The position numbers were made by a program, and so were the translations under genes. A stretch of 64,000 nt of DNA, taken from contig JAFGCA010000394.1 of the NCBI GenBank assembly GCA_016932895.1, forward strand, positions 1 to 64,000, written 5' to 3'. The notes under the pieces are model-generated. The model had not been told where the DNA came from. It ran no database searches and was given only the letters and a program-made list of their open reading frames with translations. The DNA comes from Sedimentisphaerales bacterium (GTDB lineage Bacteria > Planctomycetota > Phycisphaerae > Sedimentisphaerales > SG8-4). Of the stretch, positions 55,321-63,079 are shown one piece after another (within the stretch, counting starts at the first letter, position 1; the number at the start of each line of letters is the position of its first letter).

Positions 55321-56544
55321 ATGAGAATGACCCGGACCAGAATGACGATTGTCGCGTTGTGTTTTGTTCTTTCCTGCTCGGGCTATGCCGGCCAGATCGT
55401 GCTTGATCGGCCGCAGGACGTGGGGATGTCGCCGGAGAAGCTGGCGCAGGTGAGCCCGGCCGTACAGGACCTGGTAGACGCCGAGAAAATTGCCGGCGCC
55501 AGTGTCGTGGTGGCGCGCCGGGGCAAGGTGGTGTTCTTTGAAACGTTCGGGGTGATGGACAAGGAGGCAGGCAAGCCGGTCGCGGAAGATACGATCTTCC
55601 GCTTCTACTCCATGACCAAGCCCGTGACCAGCGTGGCGGTGATGATGCTGGTCGAGCAGGGCAAGATCAAGCTGGACGACCCGGTGTCGAAGTATATCGA
55701 GCCGTTCAAGAATCTGAAGGTGTACGATGAATCGGGGACGCCTGTCGAGGCGACGCGGGAGGTGACGGTTCGGGACCTGCTGCGGCACACCTCGGGGCTC
55801 ACCTATGGCTATTTCGGCAATACCGCAGTGGACAAGATGTATCGCAACAGAGGCGTACTCGACCGGGAGGCGTCGCTCCAGGACATGGCGGCAAAGCTGG
55901 GCGAGATTCCCCTTCTTTACCAGCCGGGCACAAAATGGCACTACGGCGTCTCCACGGACGTGCTGGGATACCTCGTGGAGAAAGTCTCCGGTGAATCGCT
56001 GGACGCATTTTTCCGAAACCGGATCTTCGGGCCGCTGGGCATGAAGGATACCGGATTCCACGTGCCGCCGGAGAAGGTGGATCGTTTCGCGGTGTGTTAC
56101 AGTCCGATGCCGGGCCAGGGGTTGACGATTTCCGACGATCCCCGCAAGAGCCAGTTTCTCCAAAAGCCCGGTCTGCTCTCGGGCGGCGGCGGTCTGGTCT
56201 CGACGATCGGGGATTATCTCCAGTTCTGCCGCGTGCTCGCGAACAAGGGGGAACTGGACGGCAAGCGGCTCCTCCGCACCGAAACGGTTGAGATGATGAC
56301 CCGGAACCAGCTCCCGGAATCGGTAAGCTGGATGGGCCAGGGATTCGGACTGGGTTTCTCCGTATGGCTCACCGAGAACAAATACGGCGCCGGCGAGTAC
56401 GGCTGGGGTGGGGCGGCCAGTACGCATTTCTGGATCCATCCCAAACACGAGCTAATCGTCATCGCCCTTTCGCAGTTGATGCCCTACTCGAACCAACTGG
56501 CCGACGCCGTCAGACCGCTGGTGTATGAAGCCATTGTCGAGTGA
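55321..56544 (+). CDS. Secreted serine hydrolase of the beta-lactamase (class C/PBP4) superfamily
   Basis: A 407-residue protein with CAGGAG upstream and a signal peptide ending GYAG. The catalytic S-x-x-K is Ser97-Met-Thr-Lys100 in YSMTKPVTS. RDLLRHTSGLTYG and a Y-x-S-type motif (WHYGVSTDVLGYLVEKVSG) complete the active site. GGAASTHFWIHP near the C-terminus replaces the KTG box. Such proteins are esterases or D-amino-acid peptidases more often than true beta-lactamases. The gene is about 80 bases after the DUF3863 gene and 65 bases before a sulfatase. An esterase acting on carbohydrate esters would fit the context. Confidence 0.88.
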   Translation: MRMTRTRMTIVALCFVLSCSGYAGQIVLDRPQDVGMSPEKLAQVSPAVQDLVDAEKIAGASVVVARRGKVVFFETFGVMDKEAGKPVAEDTIFRFYSMTKPVTSVAVMMLVEQGKIKLDDPVSKYIEPFKNLKVYDESGTPVEATREVTVRDLLRHTSGLTYGYFGNTAVDKMYRNRGVLDREASLQDMAAKLGEIPLLYQPGTKWHYGVSTDVLGYLVEKVSGESLDAFFRNRIFGPLGMKDTGFHVPPEKVDRFAVCYSPMPGQGLTISDDPRKSQFLQKPGLLSGGGGLVSTIGDYLQFCRVLANKGELDGKRLLRTETVEMMTRNQLPESVSWMGQGFGLGFSVWLTENKYGAGEYGWGGAASTHFWIHPKHELIVIALSQLMPYSNQLADAVRPLVYEAIVE

Positions 56545-56609
56545 ATCCGAAGCCGGCAACAGGCTCCGCATGATTGCAAAAGTGAAATTGAATCAGAGGA
56601 ACGCATATT

Positions 56610-58010
56610 ATGAAGACACGTCGTGATTTTCTGAAGATGATAGGTCTGGGGGCTGCTTCTCTTGCTGTTTCACAGAATTCCGGCCTGGCCGGTCCTTCGA
56701 TGGAAAAGCCGAACATCGTTTTCTTCCTGGTCGATGACCTTGGCTTCAAAGACGTCGGCTATCAGGGCGGCCAGATCAAAACTCCCAATATCGACGCACT
56801 CGCCGCCGAAGGGACACGACTCGATAAGTTTTACGTTCAACCTGTCTGTTCTCCCACGAGGTCGAGCCTTCTGACCGGGAGATATCCGATGCGATACGGT
56901 TTGCAGGTTGGGGTTGTGCGTCCATGGGCCCAGCACGGATTGCCTTTGGCTGAACGCACTCTGGCGCAGGCGCTTAGGGAAGCAGGGTACACAACGGCCA
57001 TCTGCGGCAAATGGCATCTCGGGCATCTGGATCGCAGGTATCTACCGACTTCACGTGGATTCGATCACCAGTACGGCCACTATAACGGCGCTCTCGATTA
57101 CTTCACACACATCCGCGACAAGGCACTCGATTGGAACCGTGATGACAAGCCCCTTCGCGAGAAGGGATACACAACAGATCTGATCGCTGCTGAATCGGTC
57201 CGGCTCGTTGAGAAGCACGATGTTTCGAAACCGTTGTTTCTGTACGTTCCGTTTAACGCTCCCCACTCACCATTCCAGGCGCCTCAGTCATATCTGGACA
57301 TGTACAAGCACATTAAGGCGAGGAACAAACGCGCGCTTGCGGCCATGGTGACATGCCTGGATGATGCCATCGGGCAGATCATCTCTGCGCTGAACAAACG
57401 CGGCATGAGGCGCAACACGCTGATCTTCTTCTGTTCGGACAACGGCGGCATGAACTTCGTCTCCGACAACGGGCCGTTGCGAGGTGAGAAAGGGCTGCTT
57501 TACGAGGGCGGAATTCGCGTATCGGCTTTTGCCGTCTGGCCTGGCGTGCTGAAGGCGGGCGCGGTGGTCAAAGAACCTCTCCACATGGTCGATATGTACC
57601 CTACGCTACTCAAACTCGCCGCCGGCAGCCTCGAACAACCTCTGCCGCTTGACGGCAAAGACGCATGGTCAACGATCGCCAAAGGCAAACCTTCACCACA
57701 CGAAGAGATTCTGCTGAACGTGACACCTTATAACGGAGCGATTCGTCGTGGCAACTGGAAACTGGTCCATAATGGCAATCTCCGCGCGAATTACGCGGGC
57801 GACCCGCCAACGGTTGACACGTATGAACTCTTCAATTTGTCGGACGATCCGTTTGAAAAGAACGACCTCAGCCAGACGAATCCACAGAAGCTCAGGGAAC
57901 TCCAGCGTCGGCTGAGATCATACGCTGCCGAGGCTGCGCCGGCGAATGTCCCGCCGCACAGAATGCCCGAAGATTTTAAGACCCCCAAAGCTTGGGGACA
58001 TCCGGACTAA
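56610..58010 (+). CDS. Tat-exported Cys-type sulfatase (arylsulfatase)
   Basis: A 466-residue sulfatase with GAGG upstream. TRRDFLKMIGLGAA is a twin-arginine signal. NIVFFLVDDLGFKDVGYQG holds the metal-binding Asp pair, and CSPTR at Cys80 is the C-x-P-x-R motif for formylglycine formation. GKWHLGH and the FFCSDNGG block complete the active site. It is close to arylsulfatase A/B-like enzymes and differs from the first sulfatase in the window (CTPNR). It would desulfate a polysaccharide outside the cytoplasm. Confidence 0.95.
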   Translation: MKTRRDFLKMIGLGAASLAVSQNSGLAGPSMEKPNIVFFLVDDLGFKDVGYQGGQIKTPNIDALAAEGTRLDKFYVQPVCSPTRSSLLTGRYPMRYGLQVGVVRPWAQHGLPLAERTLAQALREAGYTTAICGKWHLGHLDRRYLPTSRGFDHQYGHYNGALDYFTHIRDKALDWNRDDKPLREKGYTTDLIAAESVRLVEKHDVSKPLFLYVPFNAPHSPFQAPQSYLDMYKHIKARNKRALAAMVTCLDDAIGQIISALNKRGMRRNTLIFFCSDNGGMNFVSDNGPLRGEKGLLYEGGIRVSAFAVWPGVLKAGAVVKEPLHMVDMYPTLLKLAAGSLEQPLPLDGKDAWSTIAKGKPSPHEEILLNVTPYNGAIRRGNWKLVHNGNLRANYAGDPPTVDTYELFNLSDDPFEKNDLSQTNPQKLRELQRRLRSYAAEAAPANVPPHRMPEDFKTPKAWGHPD

Positions 58011-58108
58011 CTGTGCACACGACCGGGCGTCAGGTTCCTCTACTGCGCCACAACTTTGGTGGCTCTCCGATTGCGGGGCGCTGGGCGGCCGACTGAAAGG
58101 AATGACCT

Positions 58109-59563
58109 ATGAAGAAGATGAACTCCTGGATCATAGTAATCGCATTGCTCGTAGTATGCGGACAAACTGCGACATCGGCCGCTGCTGCGCCGGATGTCGA
58201 TATTTGGAGAGCGGCCGCGAGCGGCAACATCGAGGCGATCAAGCAGCACTTGCAAGACGGTACAGACGTCGATGCCAGGGAGTCGCCCGGGGGGGGCACC
58301 CCTCTGATCGTAGCGGCTATCTTTGGCCAGACCGAGGTGGCCAAACTGCTGATAGAGAGGGGGGCGAATGTCAACGTCGGCAGCAGCGACGGAGCGACTG
58401 CTCTGCATGCGGCCGCCTTCTTCTGCCATACAGAGATCGTCAAACTGCTCTTGGATCGAGGGGCCCAAGTAAATGCGGAGAACATCAGAGGCGAAACGCC
58501 GCTTGATGCAGTAGCGGGCGAGTGGAGTCAGGAGTTGGAAGGCATCTACAAGTGGTTAGCGGAACTCTGGAGCCTCCAACTGGACCTTGAAAGAATAAGG
58601 GCTACCCGACCCAGGATCGCTGCCCTCCTCCGCAAAGCCGAAGCCAAGGCCGAAGGTCAGCGAAAGGAGGCAGTGACGGAAATCATAAGAACTGGATATC
58701 TGGGATCTTATTTCGTCAACGGTGAAATCCATGTAAACACCTACGGCAGGCCGGAAGGCAAACCGCTGACCACCGGCCACCAGGACTTCAAGCCGTCCTG
58801 GTCGAAGACCGGCGACATGCTCGTGTTCTTTCGCCGATTGAAGAACGACCCTGTCGTGACCAAGTGGAAAACCGCCATCTGTGTCATCAACGTCGACGGC
58901 ACGGGCTTTCATCAACTGACGGACGGCACCCACACGGACTTCAATCAGACCTGGACGCGTGACGGCTCCAACACGCCCATCTGGAACCGGAAGAACCCGG
59001 CCACAGGCAGCTTCTACGTGATGAAGAGCAAGGTCCGTGCCAAGCCGGGCCAGGAGGTCGCCCTCACCGACAAGCGCTATCACACCTGGGCCTACACCTG
59101 CCTCACAGACGGCAGAATTCTCGTCCAGTCCGCGCATCCGCAGCAGGGCTGGGGCTATTTCCTGATGACGCACGATCCCGGCGGCAAACCCCGCTTCCAA
59201 CGCATCGACTGCGAGTTGGCGAAGAAGGGGCTGCTGGATCGTGTGAGCGTTTCGCCCAGCGAGACAAAGGTTTGCTTCGAGTACCAGATCGGGCACCGGT
59301 ACAAAGACGCGGGACGCACGCTCTACATCGCCGACTTCGACGGGACCAAACCCAGCATTACCAATGCCAAACCGTTCGCCAACGAGGAAGGTGCGAATCG
59401 CTGGTTCGCCTACCCGCGCTGGACGAAGGACGAAACAGCGATTGTGTACCATGCCAGCCCGTCGCTCTACCTCTATACGTTGAAGGACAGGTCTACCGTG
59501 AAAGTGTCGACGAACGACGGCGCCGACTACCGGTATCCCCATTGCGAGGCGACGCCGAAGTAG
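58109..59563 (+). CDS. Secreted ankyrin-repeat and TolB-like propeller fusion
   Basis: A 484-residue protein with AAAGGA upstream and a signal peptide ending TSAAAA. Residues about 30-135 are ankyrin repeats: DIWRAAASGNIEAIKQHLQDG, GGTPLIVAAIFGQTEVAKLLIERGANV and GATALHAAAFFCHTEIVKLLLDRGAQV. A helical linker follows. From about residue 200 on there is a TolB/DPP-like propeller: HQDFKPSWSKTGDMLVFFRR, INVDGTGFHQLTDGTHTDFNQTWTRDG, and FAYPRWTKDETAIVYHAS. Fusions of the two are unusual. The role is probably binding; no catalytic site is seen. A decayed aldo/keto reductase gene follows. Confidence 0.85.
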   Translation: MKKMNSWIIVIALLVVCGQTATSAAAAPDVDIWRAAASGNIEAIKQHLQDGTDVDARESPGGGTPLIVAAIFGQTEVAKLLIERGANVNVGSSDGATALHAAAFFCHTEIVKLLLDRGAQVNAENIRGETPLDAVAGEWSQELEGIYKWLAELWSLQLDLERIRATRPRIAALLRKAEAKAEGQRKEAVTEIIRTGYLGSYFVNGEIHVNTYGRPEGKPLTTGHQDFKPSWSKTGDMLVFFRRLKNDPVVTKWKTAICVINVDGTGFHQLTDGTHTDFNQTWTRDGSNTPIWNRKNPATGSFYVMKSKVRAKPGQEVALTDKRYHTWAYTCLTDGRILVQSAHPQQGWGYFLMTHDPGGKPRFQRIDCELAKKGLLDRVSVSPSETKVCFEYQIGHRYKDAGRTLYIADFDGTKPSITNAKPFANEEGANRWFAYPRWTKDETAIVYHASPSLYLYTLKDRSTVKVSTNDGADYRYPHCEATPK

Positions 59564-59642
59564 GATATACCTGATTTCACCATCGTGCGGCAGGGAGAAT
59601 GAAGAGACGTTTGACAATACGGTTGATCGCAGAGATCCGCAA

Positions 59643-59894
59643 ATGGACAGGACAGGCACGGAGAACGCGGCACGAGAAATGAACGGGCAATGGGGCCGAC
59701 GCGCTGCCGAGGATGTGGGGCAATCCTCTTTCGACCGAAGAACGCGTCAAGCTGGTTCGCTACGCCTACGATCGCGGCGGGGGTTCGAGAAAGTCCTCGC
59801 TGAATTGAAGACGGATCATCTGGATACGATCCTGGTTCACGACACGCCGGGCTCCGAGCAGATGACCGTCGTCGAAGCCATGAGGATCGAGTGA
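59643..59894 (+). pseudogene. Aldo/keto reductase remnant with internal deletion and frameshift
   Basis: Two pieces of an aldo/keto reductase lie in different frames. The frame starting at about 59695 reads LPRMWGNPLSTEERVKLVRYAYDRG (59704-59778). Then, near 59780, the other frame reads FEKVLAELKTDHLDTILVHDTPGSEQMTVVEAM (to 59888), ending at a stop at 59892-59894. In intact planctomycete aldo/keto reductases the two pieces are separated by roughly 80 residues, including the catalytic Asp/Tyr/Lys region. That middle part is deleted, and the C-terminal half is gone too. It lies between the ankyrin and lipoprotein genes, and no functional product is expected. Confidence 0.72.
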
Positions 59895-59900
59895 CGTGAA

Positions 59901-60311
59901 ATGAAGACTGGAATTGGAACACTCTGCTTGGCGCTGATCCTGGGGCTGGTGCTTACCATGGCCGGTTGCAGCAGGAAAAAGGAGCCGAATAAGCCTCGGG
60001 ACCTGGAATCCGTCAGAGTGAGTCTTAAGGAACAGGTAGCCAATGGCGAACTAACCCGGGAGGAAGCGGTCGTGAGATTGGCGGAGGCAACCAAGGAAGC
60101 CAAGCTCGGCTCAAGAGGCAAAGACAAGACCGGGAAGAAAGCCAAGCTCTCTCCGGCTCTCGAAGCACTCGGCGAGAAACTGAAAGAACAGGTGGCGAAA
60201 GGCGAACTGACCGCAGAGGAAGCCAAGACCGCTTGGATGGAGGCGGCGGGGAAGGCCAAGTCCAAATCCGCCGCCAAGGGGAGCAAGGATTCCGTGAAGG
60301 AAGCAGAATGA
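59901..60311 (+). CDS. Small lipoprotein with duplicated helical repeat
   Basis: A 136-residue lipoprotein with signal and lipobox MAGC (Cys23). The mature part is charged, Lys/Glu/Ala-rich and helical. Two copies of the same unit are visible: LKEQVANGELTREEAVVRLAEA and LKEQVAKGELTAEEAKTAWMEA, a helix-turn-helix-like hairpin of about 22 residues. The C-terminal tail is KSKSAAKGSKDSVKEAE. I do not recognise a named family. Its stop overlaps the next start as ATGA, so it is translationally coupled to the pseudopilin. It may be a periplasmic partner of the pseudopilus; this is inference. Confidence 0.78.
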   Translation: MKTGIGTLCLALILGLVLTMAGCSRKKEPNKPRDLESVRVSLKEQVANGELTREEAVVRLAEATKEAKLGSRGKDKTGKKAKLSPALEALGEKLKEQVAKGELTAEEAKTAWMEAAGKAKSKSAAKGSKDSVKEAE

Positions 60312-61039
60312 ACGCCAGGAAGCAAAGGCAAGATCCAGGCGACCGGTACCGAGCCCGGGGATTCACCTTGGTCGAAATACTGGTTGTGATCTCGATCATC
60401 GCACTCCTGATCGGCTTGTCAGTTCCCGCCCTGTCCAAAGCCAGAGAAAACGCCAGGAGAACGAAGTGTCTGAGCAACGTTCGCCAGTTCGGAATTACTC
60501 TCCAATTGTATGTCGATAGCCATGGCGGCCGCGTCCCTCCGCGCGACTACGAGGAAGGCGCCGTCTGGGTCGACCGCCTCGAGTCCTATTACGCAAATCG
60601 CAAGCTCTTACGTTGTCCGACGGACCGCAGTGAGGTCGACGTGAGCTACTTGATGAATGGATTCATCGACTACTTCGTGATGCATTCCTTCCGTGGCAAC
60701 TGGGATGAGTTCTTCGGGGCGTACAAGACGGGCGGCCTTCCGGGTATAAGATTGTCCAACATCCCCCAGTCGGCCGACACGATTACCTTCGGCGAGAAGC
60801 GGGCGGATTCAGATGGTGACGCGTACATGGACATCTGGCCTCCGCAGTATGGCAGCGACCATCTTACGGAAGTCGCTCATGGCAAGCACCGTTCCGGCGG
60901 CAATGAGCGCAACGGCGGATCCAACTACGCCTTTGCCGACGGAAGCGCGCGCTTCTTGAGGTATGGAAAGGCGTTTAGCCCGAAGAACCTCTGGGCGGTG
61001 ACAGAGGAATTCCGCAATGCCCCGCTCCCGGAGCTCTGA
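60308..61039 (+). CDS. Type II secretion pseudopilin-like protein (prepilin N-terminus, DUF1559-like tail)
   Basis: A 243-residue protein starting at ATG 60308, overlapping the previous stop. RG|FTLVEILVVISIIALLIGLSVPAL is the prepilin signal, cut after Gly18, with Phe19 first and Glu23 as the conserved +5 residue. After the long helix comes CLSNVRQFGITLQLYV and a C-terminal GGSNYAFADGSARFLR. This is the H-x(n)-DG tail (H at HRSGGNERNGG) of the planctomycete pseudopilin family, normally present in many copies per genome. It probably forms part of a periplasmic or secretion pseudopilus. No ATPase or secretin gene is in the window. Confidence 0.9.
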   Translation: MNARKQRQDPGDRYRARGFTLVEILVVISIIALLIGLSVPALSKARENARRTKCLSNVRQFGITLQLYVDSHGGRVPPRDYEEGAVWVDRLESYYANRKLLRCPTDRSEVDVSYLMNGFIDYFVMHSFRGNWDEFFGAYKTGGLPGIRLSNIPQSADTITFGEKRADSDGDAYMDIWPPQYGSDHLTEVAHGKHRSGGNERNGGSNYAFADGSARFLRYGKAFSPKNLWAVTEEFRNAPLPEL

Positions 61040-61255
61040 ACGACTTCGTGACGGCAATACAGGAGCCGGCATCGGGGGGACATCCGGTATTGGCGAGACC
61101 ATCATTCTGCGAACGCTCACTGGCCTCTACTGTATTGCTCGAGGACCGGTGCCGAGGTACTATGGCTGCCGGGTGGTTACTGATGATGTGAAGCCGAACT
61201 GGCATATCGCTCGTTCGTTGTCGATTGTTGTTGGAGACGGGAAAGGGTCGAAGGC

Positions 61256-62083
61256 ATGAAGAAAGAGCGTTTTATCGCCGGGGCCGTTCTGTTGGGCCTG
61301 GTGGCGTTTTCGTGTGTCGGGGCCGAGGAGGGTTCGGCCTATAGAACAGACAAGGATGTTCTGTATCGCACACAGACACTCGCGGCGAAAGATGAATACC
61401 TGTCGCAGCGGTGTCGACTGGATGTCTATTACCCGACCGACGGCAACGGTTTCGCGACGGTGGTCTGGTTTCACGGTGGCGGACTGTCCAGCGGTGAGAA
61501 GTCGGTCCCTCGCCAGCTCGAACAGCAGGGCATTGCCGTTGTGGCGGTCAACTATCGATTGTACCCGAAGGTTCGCTGCCCGGTGTACGTCGAGGATGCG
61601 GCCGCGGCGGTGGCGTGGACCTTCAATCATATTCAGGAATACGGCGGCGATCCCAATCGCATTTTCGTCTCGGGACATTCCGCCGGCGGATACCTCACCA
61701 GCATGATCGGGCTGGACAAGAGGTATCTGGCCCGCCACGGCATCGATGCGGACCGGATCGCCGGGCTGATCCCCTACAGCGGGCACACGATAACGCACTT
61801 TACCGTGAGAAAGGAGCGCGGCATACCGGGCACGCAGCCGATCATCGATCAGTTCGCTCCCCTTTTCCACGTGAGGAAGGATGCTCCGCCGCTCGTGCTC
61901 ATCACCGGAGATCGCACGGTTGAGATGCTCGGGCGGTACGAGGAAAACGCCTACATGATGCGCATGATGAAGGTCGCCGGCCACGAGAAGACGGAACTCT
62001 ACGAACTCCAGGGTTTCAATCACGGCCAGATGGCGGAACCGGCCCATGCGATTCTGCTGCGACATGTCCGAAAGCACAAATGA
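61256..62083 (+). CDS. Secreted alpha/beta hydrolase (esterase/lipase type)
   Basis: A 275-residue protein with a signal peptide ending SCVGA. VVWFHGGGLSSG is the oxyanion-hole HGGG block, and VSGHSAGGYLTS carries the nucleophile serine. TGDR and the FNHGQM histidine complete the triad. Esterases of this type remove acetyl or feruloyl groups from polysaccharides or act on small esters. It is 54 bases before a second esterase gene, and both are probably co-transcribed. The leader of about 215 bases before it has no gene. Confidence 0.87.
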   Translation: MKKERFIAGAVLLGLVAFSCVGAEEGSAYRTDKDVLYRTQTLAAKDEYLSQRCRLDVYYPTDGNGFATVVWFHGGGLSSGEKSVPRQLEQQGIAVVAVNYRLYPKVRCPVYVEDAAAAVAWTFNHIQEYGGDPNRIFVSGHSAGGYLTSMIGLDKRYLARHGIDADRIAGLIPYSGHTITHFTVRKERGIPGTQPIIDQFAPLFHVRKDAPPLVLITGDRTVEMLGRYEENAYMMRMMKVAGHEKTELYELQGFNHGQMAEPAHAILLRHVRKHK

Positions 62084-62137
62084 CGCACGTCCTCGAGTGG
62101 GGGCGGCGCAAGGGATCGACAGGATTGGGAGGCGACA

Positions 62138-63010
62138 ATGAAGACTGTTATTGTCCTTTTGAGCACGTTGGCCGGCCACACACTGGCCGTGCAGGAGGTC
62201 GTCCCTCTCTGGACGCAAGCGCCTCCCTATTCCAAGCCGAACGCGCTGGAGGAAACCGTCATTGAATCCTGGGGCGTTCCGTGTGTCAAGAACGTGACGA
62301 ATCCGACGCTGACCGTCTATCGGGCGCAGGGGGATTCGTGCGGACGGGCCATGATCGTTTTGCCGGGCGGTGGTTATACGGTGGAGTCCTTCGTCGCCGA
62401 GGGCCAGCGCATTGCCGAGTATCTGTCGTCGCAGGGGATCGTCGCGGCGGTGCTGAAGTATCGCCTGCCGCTGACGGAGGCTTCCGATCAGCCCCATTTG
62501 GTCCCTATAACGGATGCGCGCAGGGCGATTGCCCTGATGAAATCCAGGGCGGGGGACTATGGCTTTGACGCCGCGCACGTCGGCATTATGGGGTTTTCCG
62601 CCGGCGGCCATCTCGCCACGGCCGTCAGCGTGTTGACCTCCGGGCGGCCCGATGAGAATCCGGATTTTTCGGCACTGATTTATCCTGTGACGACGTTGAG
62701 TGCCGGGAATCGAGAATGGCTGGAGGAGAGCCTGTTTCACCGCACGATGACGGCCGACGAGAGGAAGCAATATGACCTGGTGGGCAACGTGACGAAGGAG
62801 ACGCCTCCGGCGTTTCTGCTGCACGCGTATGATGACGACGTGGTGCCGATTGATGAATCGTTGCTGTACGCCAAGGCCCTCGCGGATGCCGGCCGGAAGG
62901 TTGAGGCGCATTTCTTCGCGCACGGTGGGCATGGATTCGGACCGGGCCGGCCGGGCGACGGTACGTCGCAGTGGTTGAGTCTGTTGGCGAACTGGATCAA
63001 ACGGCAGTAG
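62138..63010 (+). CDS. Secreted acetyl-esterase-like alpha/beta hydrolase
   Basis: A 290-residue protein with GGGAGG upstream and a signal peptide ending HTLA. PGGGYTVES forms the oxyanion loop, GFSAGGHLATA has the nucleophile Ser, HAYDDDVVPIDES has the Asp and HGGHGFG the His. The family has many acetylxylan esterase-like and xylan/pectin acetylesterase relatives. The mature sequence starts near WTQAPPYSKPN. It lies just before the GH30 gene (about 70 bases), which supports a role in removing acetyl groups from the same glycan. Confidence 0.88.
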   Translation: MKTVIVLLSTLAGHTLAVQEVVPLWTQAPPYSKPNALEETVIESWGVPCVKNVTNPTLTVYRAQGDSCGRAMIVLPGGGYTVESFVAEGQRIAEYLSSQGIVAAVLKYRLPLTEASDQPHLVPITDARRAIALMKSRAGDYGFDAAHVGIMGFSAGGHLATAVSVLTSGRPDENPDFSALIYPVTTLSAGNREWLEESLFHRTMTADERKQYDLVGNVTKETPPAFLLHAYDDDVVPIDESLLYAKALADAGRKVEAHFFAHGGHGFGPGRPGDGTSQWLSLLANWIKRQ

Positions 63011-63079
63011 GAATGAAAAAGAGCGTTCAGCAGAACGCACCGGCACCGATAGCCGAACCACGGAAAGAGGGGGCATAGC

